This document shows, piece by piece, positions 12,412 to 24,181 of a stretch of DNA of 64,000 nt. The position numbers and the translations under genes are program-made. Every line of letters begins with the position of its first letter. Positions within the stretch are counted from its first letter, which is position 1. The notes under the pieces were generated by a model. It saw only the letters and a list, made by a program, of their open reading frames with translations. It did not search any database and had not been told where the DNA came from. The stretch comes from Lutraria lutraria (lineage: Eukaryota; Mollusca; Bivalvia; Venerida; Mactridae): NCBI GenBank assembly GCA_964023205.1, contig OZ026844.1, positions 5,702,840-5,766,839 of the forward strand, written 5' to 3'.

Positions 12412-12900
12412 CTTGCATACTTGTTTAACAAGACGTACAGAGCGCAATGATTCCGTTAAATGAACTCCGTACGTCGCACAAAAGGAGCGCACATTTCATG
12501 AATGATAAACTGATTTATAACGTAACTACAGACTGATGAGTAACGTTAAGGACCGTTTTAACAATTCTCTCCAAATGTAGCGAACTTTACACAATAGTCA
12601 TACCAGTGCAATAATGTCCAGTTGAGAGGTAGAATAAAAACAAACTGTTTCAGCCGGGTATAGTTACTGGTAAGTAAAATTTCATTTAAATGTTTCCAAA
12701 TGAGTTTATGCATAATCATAAATGTTGGTTTTGTCGTTTTAAAGGTACACTTATGAGACAATTTAACCGTCTCGTACATTACAACAATTTAAACGCTTTA
12801 TACAAATAACACACAAAACTGCACAGACGGCGAACTAACTTCGTAGCCAAAACATATGCTACTGTCTTACTGACGTTTTTTTCCATTATTTGTGAGTCAT
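12412..12900. repeat. Dispersed repeat block X, copy 1 (unoccupied target site)
   Basis: Nearly identical to 51973-52106 plus 56351-56705. In this copy, position 12541 on reads AACGTTAAGGACCG without interruption. In the other copy a 4.2-kb element sits at that point, flanked by TAA. No gene was recognised; a short ORF preserved in both copies is probably chance. Confidence 0.8.
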
Positions 12901-13263
12901 CTGAATCTCCCCCTGATTTCGAAATTCAATTTTTTGTATACAAGAGATTATGGAGTCCAAAATGACCAAGTTCTCAACCCACATTGCTTAAGATTATTAT
13001 ATTTTATATTAATATACATATTTGAAAAGGAAAATATAACTCTGAACTAAAAATAACAAGAATTATGTCCCTTTTAACTGTAAAAAGAGTAAAAACTATT
13101 TTTTTCAGTTATTCATGTATGTGGGGCAACAATTTGCAGAAAGCACTGGATACAATATTTAGATAATATCTGAAACAAATGGGCAAAGATTGCCCTAGAT
13201 CGCTTACCTGAGAACAAAGACATTTTAATTAATGACCAGGTAATAGAGTTTTCATCTCATATA
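12901..13263. other. Non-coding flank
   Basis: No gene, RNA or repeat boundary was recognised between repeat block X and the TIR element. Confidence 0.4.
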
Positions 13264-13461
13264 CACTGTCTGGTACGTGAAACGGTGCAGATTTTTCGTG
13301 TTACGGTGCTTCCATCCAAGATGGCGGAGGGAGAAACGACAAGGAGGTACGTGTCATTTTATACCGATGTATTTATACAAATACGCTATTTAGAAGGAGA
13401 AGAACAGTTGCATCTAATTTTCAAATAAATTCACTTTGAGATCAATATATTCACCATGTCT
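13264..13461 (+). repeat. Left TIR of the 4.06-kb element
   Basis: Starts CACTGTCTGGTACGTG. It includes 5' UTR-like sequence, AAGATGGCGG at the start codon and a GTACGT donor. It ends at ..CACCATGTCT. Confidence 0.85.
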
Positions 13462-14254
13462 CATACCCAACTTTCGCGGACATGCTGATTTAGAAAATCG
13501 ATAAAAAAATTACATTAAACAAAGAAGGGGATTTTCGCTATAATCGTCATAACTTTTATTCTATTTAAAATACGAAATTTGTACTCATCACAAAAGTTAA
13601 ATTAATCTTTTATCTTTCGAATGGTGTATTTTTTATTATTTTAAATTAATGCTTTCTTCGACCCTTTTGCGTTTGAAAAAGACACCTATCGATTCCCTCT
13701 ATATTCATTGTAAAACGCGTAAAATTGGTAGATTTTTCAATGAAAATTTGATGTTTTCAGCATCATAACTTTTTTGGGGGAAATGTGATCAAATTTGTAC
13801 TCATTGCATTCGTTTTGAAAATTTAATTTCATTCACCATGTAAAATATGAAAACAATCAAATAATATCTTCTTCGACCCTTTTGATGATTTTTAAAACTA
13901 CCCCTTAGATTTTTTTAAGTTCAATTCGTCAATCGTTCGGCAAATCTCGGACATTTACGTACGTTTACGGAAACAACGTGCATTTGGCGATGATCATATC
14001 TGCTGATTAGGTACCCATATATATACAGCCACAGCATGATGTATTATACAGGGTTATAAAAATTAGACGCGTTGAATCAAGTTTTAGGATAATTGAGGTT
14101 GAAGACTAAAACATATTACAACATGGATGAAAATATTAGAATCTGTGAAATATTTTACTTTACTTCCGTATAAATGGGCAAAATCGATATTTATAACCCA
14201 ATTTGTTGATATTATAAAAAAAAAATAAAAATAAAAGATGGTTTTCATTATTGT

Positions 14255-14530
14255 TAAAGCCCCATTAGCTTTTTGGATGTTAAAATTGAAGTAGGTCTTA
14301 TTTTACCTAGATAAATGTGAAAATGAATTTTACTTGCAATAAAAACGTTCCAATTTTTTTTTATCACAAAGTACATATAGAAATACAGCACAGTATTTTT
14401 AACCATGTTGCAAAAAAATAAGAAAAAGCATCTGAAAACTATTTTATGAGATATGCCTAATGGAAGGTATTATGTAAATATTGTTACAGATCAAGTAATA
14501 TATATTTCTTATATTTTACTATCATTTCAT
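14255..14530. repeat. Dispersed repeat, copy 1 (TTAGCTTTTTGGATGTTAAA)
   Basis: Shares TTAGCTTTTTGGATGTTAAA, TTGCAATAAAAAC and TATTATGTAAATATTGTT with 51100-51400. The sequence has no coding features. Confidence 0.7.
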
Positions 14531-14929
14531 CTATTGTTCTAATAGGCCTTAAATAGACGATGATATTTCATTAAATGAAATTTATTATTAATACATTTTT
14601 GATAATATAACTATATGCTAAATATATTATTTTGTCATACGTCCACATGTCACTTATAAAAACAAATTATAAAATAATATAGATTAACTACTTTGTATAT
14701 TTATTTTTTCAATGATGTGTAAACAAAGGACGGATAATAAATTCATATTTTTGAGATCCCTTTATATGGTTGCTAACTTTACCTGATTATTGATTTTTAT
14801 ACGCATCTCACATTATTTACAAAAAATTGGGCACCTCGAGTTATATTTGTTGGATATCATTTCAATTAAGACGGATGGAAATTGCCATAAAATTGCAGAA
14901 ATTGATTGTACTGTTTATACAGGGCCCGT

Positions 14930-15125
14930 ATTCACAAACTAACTAAGATTATCTAAATTATCTTAGTTTTCGCCAAATTTTGCTAACTTTGCAAGATTTT
15001 TCTTAACTTTCGTCTTAGAGTGAAAAGAAATCTTAGAAAAATTCTTAGATCGACGATTTTTTATCTTAAAAGTTAAGTCAAGGTGCGAGGTGTCTTAACT
15101 TTAAGAAATTTACTTAGATAAAAAC
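14930..15125. repeat. One-ended MITE-like repeat (CCCGTATTCACAAACTAAC)
   Basis: Starts GGGCCCGTATTCACAAACT and is dense in CTTAG and CTAAG words. No matching inverted end was seen, so it may be truncated. Confidence 0.4.
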
Positions 15126-16536
15126 AAAATGCATATGGATGCTACGTCGAACTCATTATTTTTCTATATCTATGAAAAATACGGACACTTATTGGCTTTT
15201 TACTTTTTAACACCGTAGTTTTCTGTTGTTAAAAATGCGTAACTCTTGCTGGTATACCAGAGAGTATTTGTGGGTTGGGCTATGTAAACAGGTTCCAACA
15301 TGACTTACAGAAAAATGCAGTATCAATACATTTGTCGTTGACATCAAACATGATATTGCTGATCGACTCAACATGCAGCAATTTATAAGATATAATCATT
15401 TTCATTCATTGTTTTTCTAACAATTTGTTTAAAAATAATAAAAAATGCATAAACTCATTATTTTATTACAATTCATTGAAAGTATGTTTTACCATTGCTT
15501 ATTAATCATTAATCTTTACAAAATTATAGTTACCTAAAATTACATCATTTAAGATATTTCACTTGTATTTGTACATGTATAAAATATGAAGACATTATAT
15601 GAATTGAAATGATGTACTTTGTATTCACAGATTCTTTTGAGGACTTCGTGTACCATTTATGATGACATTAATTAATTAAGACATAGACAGTTCATGATAT
15701 GGATTCAACTACTGTCTTGCAGTATCAATTTTTATATGAACAAGAAATTAAGAGACAACTGTTAATCTTAAATCTTTATTACCTTGTATACATTTTGTTC
15801 TGAATGCACACATTGTGATAAAGTTTGTACCAGCTGTCCTGCAAGTACTACATTGTGACTTTTAGTATGTCATATATTAAAACTTATGTATTCTTTTGTG
15901 TAGATTGTTGAATAGAAAATAATGCAGGTATAAGCTATGTTGAAACTACTAGTAAACATGCAATTGTATCCTTGACAATATGAATTCAATGGGGTAAATG
16001 ATATCAGTAATGTTTATAATCTGCTTTTGTATGAACTTACATAAATATTGCACAACTGAAACGGATGTTTTTTGTTATTAATCATTAATGTTCAGTTTTA
16101 GATGACCTGAGCCTCTGTTGTTGTAAGTAATCACACGCTGTCAAAATTCTCATGTGAGTAATGCTATGATAAGCAGAAATATACCACCAGACAGACAGTA
16201 AATAAAATATATACATGTATACATAGTTCATAATAAGAGTCAATCGAAAACATGATAGATCAATGCTACTTGAATTGCATTTGAATGTATTATCATTAAT
16301 TTAACACCTCAGAATAGAAATTAAATAGGTAGTTGATTTTTGGATCAATTAAGATAACAGATTTTATCTGTTACGCGTGACTGACTTTATTACTTTATGA
16401 CCCCTAATAAAGTCAGCATAACGCAAGCAAGGAGGGTAACAATAGGTAGACTGTATATAAACCCCTGAATTGTAGTTGTTTCCCTTGAAAATTGATCAGA
16501 TACTCGATAAGGCCGTGTCCGCCAAAGTTGGACATG

Positions 16537-17125
16537 GTTGCATAGGACTTATATGAATTATTTGCTAAAAACTTTGAGGAATAAACCACGCAAAATTTGA
16601 ACCGAGAGAAGTGGTAAATATTATAGCCAATCTCCGTACAAAAGCCACTATTCTTGGAGTGAATACGCTTGTTTATTTGCTAAACACGTTGAGAAATAAA
16701 CCACGCAAAATTCAACAACTAAAACTAAGTATTTAAGCACATCTCTTAAAATGTAACAACATATCTATGGTTTCATTACATTCTTTTATCTAGTGTCTGA
16801 ACCGTATACTTTTTGTTGTAGATGTAAGCACCGTTGCCTCATTTGTGGCAACACCGTCTCATTTCTTACGGAAAATCTGTGTCTGCACCGTCGTGTTGAC
16901 GAAACAGAAAATAGACAATTTTAGGCACAACAAAGTGATTGAGAAGATGTAGTATTTCTATGAATGAGTCTGTACACATACGCTAACAAACAAGCGTATT
17001 CACTCAAAGAATAGTGGCTTTTGTACGGAGATTGGCTATAATATTTACCACTTCTCTCGGTTCAAATTTTGCGTGGTTTATTCCTCAAAGTTTTTAGCAA
17101 ATAATTCATATAAGTCCTATGCAAC
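16537..17125. repeat. Foldback: 138-bp inverted arms around a 313-bp loop
   Basis: Arms 16537-16674 and 16988-17125 are near-perfect inverted copies, starting GTTGCATAGGACTTATATG. The right arm abuts the right TIR at 17126. The loop holds the Cys-rich exon at 16822-16924. A diverged third unit of the arm core (GAAATAAACCACGCAAAATT) begins right after the left arm. Confidence 0.85.
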
Positions 17126-17323
17126 AGACATGGTGAATATATTGATCTTAAAGTGGATTTATTTGAAAATTAGATGCAACTGTTCTTCTCCTTCTAAATA
17201 GCGTATTTGTATAAATACATCGGTATAAAATGACACGTACCTCCTTGTCGTTTCTCCCTCCGCCATCTTGGATGAAAGCACCGTAACACGGAAAATCTGC
17301 ACCGTTTCACGTACCAGACAGTG
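17126..17323 (-). repeat. Right TIR of the 4.06-kb element
   Basis: Inverted partner of 13264-13461. It carries the same ATG-plus-donor mini-exon on the minus strand at 17241-17266. Confidence 0.85.
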
Positions 17324-17949
17324 AAAATCTATTTACGGTAAGAAATCAAACTATGGTGTTCTTTCAATCGTAGCCAATACAACCCTCTCAGATCAAGAAA
17401 ATACACTAATCTATAATCAGGTTCAAGTCTGTATGCGTGACAGCAATAGATTCACATGAAAAGTTACAAATATCATTAATTTTGTTTTCTTTCAGTTCTG
17501 TCAATTTTCAACATTGTTTCAGTTTCAAGTAGGTAGTTCGCATAACTAACAGTGAAATACGACACATTTACATGTAATTAGATTTAAACCAATATCACTG
17601 AGTGATCATTATATTAAAATCCCACAATGTCAACATGTATTAATGCTAAACACGAAAATGAGAACTGCATGATGACAAACAGCAAGGAAAATTGTAGTCT
17701 ATCTGATGGTTATGCAGGGATTGGCTTAGAGGGAGACTAGGGTGAGATAGTCTCCCTGATATCTGGGACCATTATTCATGCGTGTATAATGGTCCCAGAT
17801 AACATTTTGCCCGTTATTATGGAAGCCCTAAAAATTGAGTTGGATTTCGGAGTTTTAAAAAGTCTTCTCAGCTGTTCAAAGTAAAAGTTGTCGTTTATAA
17901 GAAAGGAAGTGGATAAACATTGCATGTACAATGTACGTATTTTTCAAAA
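17324..17949. other. Spacer with two hairpins
   Basis: No gene seen. Two adjacent inverted repeats are present: AGGGAGACTA..TAGTCTCCCT near 17730-17757 and ATCTGGGACCATTAT..ATAATGGTCCCAGAT at 17761-17800. Confidence 0.6.
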
Positions 17950-19260
17950 GACAATGGCAAAATCATGAAAACATGGCCTGAAACTTGATAAATAAACCAC
18001 GTCCTGTTTCAATTCTTAAAGGATGAGAAGAAAGCCTAAATCTTGTCATGGCTATGAGCAATTTTTTAACATTTACATTAACTACAGTGTAGATACATGC
18101 TGTTGTCAAAATTTGCAGAAACCCTAAAACCCTGGAATAAGATGACGTTTGTACTCGATTATTCCATTCTTGCATAACAATGTCTTCAAATTTTTGTTTT
18201 AACAATAACAGAAATAGTTTAGCATTACATACACCCTGTGAGTACAACGCTTCAGAGAATACTAAATCATTTAATGTATCTTTAACATTATACGCCCAAT
18301 TAGTGATGTACGGTTTCTTTTCAATATCTTTAAACATGATTTGGTATACATGTATTATGTTTATCTGTTTCCTTTCGCTTTTATTAGTAACTTTCAACCA
18401 AAAGTTTATATCTTGCATAATTCTTAGTGAGAAGATCTAATCGACCTAATTCTCCGTGTATAAAATACACACATTTTTGTGTGCTACTTTTTAATCATAA
18501 TAAAGATTTTCAATACTAAGTATGAAATTTTTCAATTGCTAATTGAACAATTCTAAAGAGTGCCTTATTGTTATGTTATGAAATCTACACATACATTTTC
18601 TTAATGTAAAGATAGATTTTTGAGCTTGGTCAGCTAAAGTTTTATGCGTTTCTACAAAGGACCCTCCAGATGTAAACACTATTCCAAGATACATAAATTT
18701 GTTAACGATTTCCTATTCACAACTTTGGTAACTGTTGGCAAACGTCCTCCTTTTCTGAATATATTAATTATTTTTGTTAACAGTAAATTTCCAACGGTCA
18801 CAGTATACATCCAATATGTTAAGATTACTTTGTAGTTCTGATGAGTTAGCAAATACCACGATGACCTCGGCTTACATTAATAAAACCTGTAAATCAATGC
18901 CTTTTGCTCCGTTTAAAAGTTGGTCATCCAGATCATTAAGGTACATGGAAAATAGAAAAGGCGACAATCTTTCCCCCAGTCTTAGTCCAAGATGACCATA
19001 GAATAATTCGCCGATCTCATTATTAAATTTTACTCTGGTTGTAATTTGATAATACATCCATGGACTTAATAACCTTATATAACCTTCCTCTTTGACCTGA
19101 ATTATAAAGTGTATAGCATATATTTCGGCAAACCAAATAATCGAAAGCTTTAGAACAATCGCTAAAAGTGCATTATTAATAATTAAATCTAATTAATTTA
19201 TGCGGTACAAATATGTGGGCAATCGTAGCCATTCCGATCCTAAAACCTGCTTGTGATTCC
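17950..19260 (-). pseudogene. LINE fragment D: reverse transcriptase C-terminal half and tail, decayed
   Basis: Read on the minus strand, the order is that of a LINE pol: CSKAFDYLV (RT palm motif A region) near 19.15 kb, GERLSPFLFSMYLNDLDDQL (19.0 kb), YCDRWKFTVNKN (thumb approach), FMYLGIVFTSGGSF, then LADQAQKSIFTLRKC and a C-terminal stretch ending RLSSHPLRIETGRG (about 18.0 kb). The catalytic YADD box is replaced by LLM-stop-AEV. Several stops and frameshifts are present. The family resembles LINE A at 26.8-31.0 kb. It is dead. Confidence 0.8.
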
Positions 19261-20174
19261 ATGAGAGTATATGATAGTGCTATTCAGAATGAGACATTAA
19301 CATGCAAGTGTTTGCTTCTTCGCATGTCTATGTTGTTGACTATAAGTCTTAATTACAAACAAATGTAATATAAGACTATTGATAAAGAACTTATAACATC
19401 GCGACAAATGTAGTAACTGTTCAGTTTATCATGATCCTTTCGATATTTCCGCCGTGTCTTGGTGATATATATAATATCCCATTTCGGGGGGGGGGGGGGG
19501 GGGGGGTATAAAGCAGACACAGGCACAGTAGTATTTTGCTTTCAAACAAACAATTTTGTTCATAAAGTATGGTGTTGTAATAAGTATGTGCGAATTTACT
19601 TTGTCATTTGTCATAAAACCATTTATTTATCAAACAATGGTGTTTTTATATTTTGGGGTCAATTAACCCCACCCACTTTCTAGCTATACTAAAGTAATAC
19701 CATGAGTGTATTGAATAGCAAATGAATAGATAAACAATCTCCGAATATTTATTAGTCATTTAAAACCTTTTCAAATAAAAATGAAAGAACAAATGATACT
19801 CATTTGCCATATAAGGTCATATTTTAACAATTTAAGCCCATTTTTTAGATTCTCATTAATATTCACGAATATGCAAATGAGCAAATCAATAACAAACTAT
19901 ACCTGGGATATAATAATTATATTGATCATATTTTAAAGCTATTTTGTATCTCTTATAACTGAAATAAACGACATTTTTGCGTATTTATTACGACAAAGCT
20001 AAATCTTAGAAATATTGCTGGTTGCCATGGAAACAGCCCGGCCATGTGCTTATCCAGCATCCCTTAATCGTCCAACAACCGGAATTTGTTAACATATACC
20101 CTAAGCTTCAAAAATATATAGGTGTACAAAAATCCCGCTTGGGGGGGGGGGGGAGGGTTTCGATTATTGGCCCT
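19261..20174. other. Spacer with poly-G tracts
   Basis: No gene seen. It has a run of 21 G at 19486-19506 and one of 13 G at 20141-20153. After the second run, GAGGGTTTCG resembles the G-rich right end of the 52107-56350 element, suggesting a truncated relative. Confidence 0.5.
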
Positions 20175-20676
20175 TGCACTGAAGGAAAATTACTACACAT
20201 GTCATTCAGATAAACTATAAAATACGGTTCTTTTCGTACTGGTTGAGTCGTTGAAAACAAAGATTGAAACGAAGCATAGTTATTTTCGCTGTCAAATTAT
20301 CTTCTGCTAAATGGGATGTCAAATTATGAGTGGATTTTGATAATCGCCCATTAAAGCGTTTAGGATATAGAACAGATTGACTAAAACACGGCACCCGGTA
20401 ATAACGCTTCAGCGCGTGAGGGCAGTTTCGTTATGGCAAGCGGGCCGAAATGTAATGTCACAGGGTAGCATTACGGATTGTCACCCTCTGACGTCACATA
20501 AGACTTCATAGTAAATAAGTCACGTGAGGTATAATAATGTTTAATATCACAACATTTGCTGATGTGATCTGATCAACATTACCTAATTTATTTATATTTC
20601 ATTTTCATTTCCCAAATGTATTGACTTGAGAAAATGCTTGACCACTAAAGCCTTTATATTGTCATGGATTATCATA

Positions 20677-20816
20677 CAGTGCTATATCACCAAAGCAACA
20701 TTATAATTATGAAATTAGCTCTAGAGAAGTTAAATAAATCATGCAGTGGAAATATTGTGCTGTTGTTGCAGTAAGGTTGTTGCTCAAGTGAGGGCCGCTC
20801 TGGAGAGGTTGTACTG
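20677..20816. mobile_element. Tigger-like MITE, CAGTACAACCTCTCC family, copy 4
   Basis: The right end, reverse-complemented, is CAGTACAACCTCTCCAGAGC. The left end CAGTGCTATATCACCAAAGC is degenerate. TA flanks both sides. The same insertion is at 58069-58211, so it predates the Y duplication. Confidence 0.75.
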
Positions 20817-21038
20817 TATATATTTAGTGACACCTAAAAAAAACTTCTGGAACAAAGAAGGATAGTTCTGCAAAACAGTATTTGAGATTTTCATGAATAA
20901 TCAACATTGTGTTATAAGTAGTGTCTCTTTGTTGTACAATTCCTGTGACATACAAATCCATTTGTTTTAAAGTCCCATAAGCTTATAAATTTATCGGTCG
21001 TAATAGTTTCTGGTGTCCTATAACAGAAGAATCCGGTG

Positions 21039-22055
21039 CATATATCGATATATTCATCATGGCAGATTGATAACAGAAACACAGAAGACTGTATATTTTT
21101 CAAATAGTAAAAATTACTAGCTTGGATAGATGTAATGACTTCCGAAAATGCCCACTGACTGAATATGCTAGCTCTTTTACTATTTCAGCAAATACTATGA
21201 AGTCTATGTCAAAGGAAACTGAACAGGATGCCAGCCAGGCCTGTCCACTGAAGTAGACTCCAGAATCACGGACAGGAAATCCAGAGGGATTAATTTATTA
21301 ATTAGTTTCTAACTGTTTTGTACATGTCATTTAAACGAATTCTTATGTGTTCATGATCACTGAATAATCATCTACTGCCGTGTTTATACAAAATTATGTA
21401 CGGTATTCGTGTTTACATGTGTCTGTAATAATTTGCAAGAATAAATCAGATATATTCAAAATTGTGAACAAAATTTGTTTTTTGTTTGACATTTCAAATG
21501 ATAAATATAGACTAGGTTGTATTGTGAGATTAAAAGTGAACTTTCTGATATATGTTATAGACATATTAATTATTGAGCAAAATTATTTTAATAGTGTTCA
21601 GTATCCTAATGAAGAACTATTTATACAGGATTATAGTAACTGGCGTCATTATGTTCTTTGTTTGAACATCCCTGAGTTTTGTTGATATAATCACCTTCAT
21701 TACTTACTGGCGTGTAAATATATACACGTTGGATTTTGGTTGTACACAGGTTGGATTGTGGTTGCATACAGGTTGGAGTTTGGTTGTATACAGGTTAGAA
21801 TGTGGTTGTAAACACGTTAGATTTTGGTTGTATACACGTTGGATTTTGGTTGTATACAGGTTGGATTGACGTGGTTGTATACACGTTGGATTTTGGTTGA
21901 AAACACGTTGGATTTTGGTTGTATACACGACGTTGTATTGACGTCGGGAAATGACGTCTAAAAAACTTTCATTTACAACCTAAATCCAACGGTCATCCAA
22001 CGTCAGGGTACAACGTCTGTACAACGTTTTTACAACGTCAAGTGTTTGCTGGGTG
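21039..22055. other. 1017-bp block present only in Y copy 1
   Basis: Bounded by GGTG on both sides (21035-21038 and 22052-22055). Copy 2 has a single GGTG here (58431 region). It contains a 101-codon plus-strand ORF (21380-21685) without recognisable features and the tandem repeat 21725-21930. It could be an insertion with a 4-bp duplication, or a microhomology deletion in copy 2. Confidence 0.6.
21725..21930. repeat. Degenerate tandem repeat, unit about 22 bp (GTTGGATTTTGGTTGTATAC)
   Basis: About nine head-to-tail units of GTTGGATTTTGGTTGTATAC plus ACG/AGG. Past the array, the related words CAACGTC, ACAACGT and AACCTAAATCCAACG appear in inverted sense up to 22040. Confidence 0.85.
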
Positions 22056-22614
22056 TGTTTTCCTCCCGTGCGTACTTTATAGCAAGAAAAAATGTTCCCG
22101 AAACCTCTATCGTATTTATTTCAATATCATTGGTACACCTCTGTGTAGCACTTACAGGCAGATAATCAAGACTAATGAAGTTCCGAGGTAATTTGTCCGG
22201 GTGAATAGTTGACATTTAAGATAAGTACCATCACATTCTCCAAGAGCATCTCACAACTGTATGGACACGCAATCATCAATAACGTTAGCCTAATATATAA
22301 TTAATCAGTCAACTACAATATCTTCTACCTCTATTTTTGTATTATACAATGATGTATGCTCATATTGTCATGCATATGTAATGACTTGAGAAATAAACAT
22401 TGTTTTGTATTATACCGAAATAAATAAATAAAACAATATTCCTTAAAAAATCCATATCATTCCATGTTTACTTCTCAAATCGAATAAAATATCACGTTCA
22501 ATACATTCAAAAGGTGTTTATTACACCTCATTGCACGAATCCGATAGAAAAGGTACAAGTCACACCATTAAGACTGAATTTGCAACTGACGTAAGAATAT
22601 TGTTTTTATACATA

Positions 22615-23553
22615 CAGTTGAATCTCGTTATGTCAAACTCGCTTATATCAAAATTTCGGTTATGTCAAACTGTTTCGTTGGGTCCCGATTGTTTTGCTCT
22701 TTCTCTATATGAAATGAATCCGCTTACCTCCAATTCACTTATCTCAAAATTTCGTTTATGTCAAACTAATTTTTTGTCCCCATGACTCTAATTAGCATGT
22801 AGTTTGAGTTGTTTATCTCAAAGTTGGAGCAGATAAGCGAACAATGGACACTTTCACACTTATCATGACATTTTGCTAATTGAACAATTTAAAGGCTCCG
22901 GGAGATTTATAATCGTGTGATAAACAGAAAACACACGTGTAGTGTAGCATGATAATCATACCTGGTATTTGACTTAACTAAAATTATGGTAGGTAAACAA
23001 GTGTGCACCACGTATATTTTCGGCTGCTGTGAGTATCCGAATACTAGGATACTCGTAGGTTTAACTTGAAAATTGAGTGCGATTACTTGCCACCTATGAC
23101 AGTGTCGGATTCCAATCTGAGTAAAATGATTTTAGCTTGAAAAAAATATTGATTCCGAAAGCGTGATCGACGTTGCGGCAACTAACGGATTCGTCTTACA
23201 TTATGTACGGAATGCATATACATCCGAAAATATGTAAAGCTAGACGCTCCGTTTTTTTCGAATTCTTACAACAAATTTCGTAAATAAGTATTTTATGTTG
23301 GGACATTAATTGTTGATATTAATTATCATGAATAGGTACATAATTATTTTGTTTCTTCTCTATGTATGCACATATTTTATCAAGCAAAATGTAATCATAC
23401 ATGTATTGTAATCTTAAATAAAGGCTACTGTACGTGCGTGTACACAAATACTTTAAATCATATATAATTATACAGTATTTGTTTATCTCAAATTTCGGTT
23501 ATCTCAAACTAATTTCCACGGCCCTAGAAATTTGAGATAACGAGATTCAACTG
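22615..23553. mobile_element. Tigger/pogo-like non-autonomous element, 939 bp, with visible empty site
   Basis: The left end is CAGTTGAATCTCGTTATGTC. The right end, reverse-complemented, is CAGTTGAATCTCGTTATCTC. TA duplications lie at 22613-22614 and 23554-23555. The interior repeats TATCTCAAAATTTCGTTTATG. No transposase was found. The allelic position in Y copy 2 (about 58990-59000) lacks the element. Confidence 0.9.
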
Positions 23554-23879
23554 TATTTATAAACTTATTCTATACCATGCATATTTAGATAATCGGTTCA
23601 CGCATATGCAAATATGCTTTTGATATTGAACGATAGGTCGTTGTCCAGTGCTGTACATATCGTTATCTAGATATGGTAAAGTTATGTACAGTCTGAAACA
23701 AAATGCTTCTAAATAGAGATGTGTGAACAGTATAAGGACACAACAGTGAATATTTTCCGTCAGAATTCAAAACTCTGTTCAATTTCCCAACACATTTAAA
23801 ACATTTTAAGGACGTCCTTAACACATCTGAGGAACCCAAAAGCTCCTATAATCAAACTCCCATATATCAAATTCAATGG

Positions 23880-24010
23880 AATGATTTGTTCACTTGAGGG
23901 TCTTTTTTTTGTTAATTGATTTAAAAGAATCTGTAACTTCACTCTCAGTAACTACAATAGGTGAATTACAATTAAAATATGTTCTATTTCATTATTGTTT
24001 GAACAATCAA
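23880..24010 (-). pseudogene. LINE RT N-terminal scrap downstream of the glycosyltransferase copy 1
   Basis: The minus strand reads SPIVVTESEVTDSFKSINKK, the start of a LINE reverse-transcriptase region. The same junction is present behind copies 2 and 3; behind copy 3 the RT continues further (39516-39945). Confidence 0.55.
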
Positions 24011-24181
24011 CATACCATAAACATAAAAATCACTCACATCTTTTTTTACAACATACATATGACAAGTCACATACAACTTAACTACTGTTACAAAGAACAA
24101 TATAATTATATGTTCATCCGTTTTCAACCAAATTATACTAGTAAACAATACGTTGGTAGGTTTTATCTTAACGATATTATT

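Larger units (their letters stand above)
13462..16536. other. Interior of the TIR element
   Basis: AT-rich sequence with no long ORF. It contains a dispersed repeat at 14255-14530 (relative at 51100-51400) and a CTTAG-rich repeat fragment at 14930-15125. Confidence 0.5.
13321..16924 (+). pseudogene. Possible two-exon remnant: TIR start exon plus Cys-rich zinc-finger-like exon
   Basis: Exon 13321-13346 (phase 2, donor GTACGT) joins in frame to 16822-16924 (acceptor TTTTGTTGTAG, stop TAG at 16922-16924). The product is 42 residues. Exon 2 reads CKHRCLICGN, a short linker, then NLCLHRR, so Cys and His spacing resembles a zinc-binding head. Reading the two as one transcript across a 3.5-kb intron is inference. 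I do not recognise the family. It may be the N-terminus of a lost transposase. Confidence 0.4.
13264..17323. mobile_element. 4.06-kb TIR transposon with 198-bp TIRs that contain a start exon
   Basis: Seen: 13264-13461 and 17126-17323 are inverted copies of each other, 198 bp each, with only a few mismatches. Both begin CACTGTCTGGTACGTG. Each TIR contains a 26-bp first exon, ATGGCGGAGGGAGAAACG.., ending in AG before GTACGT (13321-13346 on +, 17241-17266 on -). No full transposase is readable inside, so the element looks non-autonomous or gutted. No clean target-site duplication was found next to the ends. The superfamily is not assigned. Confidence 0.8.

Noticed and set aside
12558..12779. 73-codon minus-strand ORF, also present at 56374-56583
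   Set aside because: Preserved only because the repeat block is duplicated. No start context or domain.
20912..21103. Possible coding exon downstream of glycosyltransferase copy 1
   Set aside because: The frame is partly outside the duplicated part and changes between copies 1 and 2; no domain seen.
21380..21685. 101-codon plus-strand ORF
   Set aside because: AT-rich, no recognisable motif, inside a block missing from the sister copy. Mentioned with that block instead.
21725..21930. CRISPR-like array
   Set aside because: Direct head-to-tail repeats without spacers, in a eukaryotic genome.
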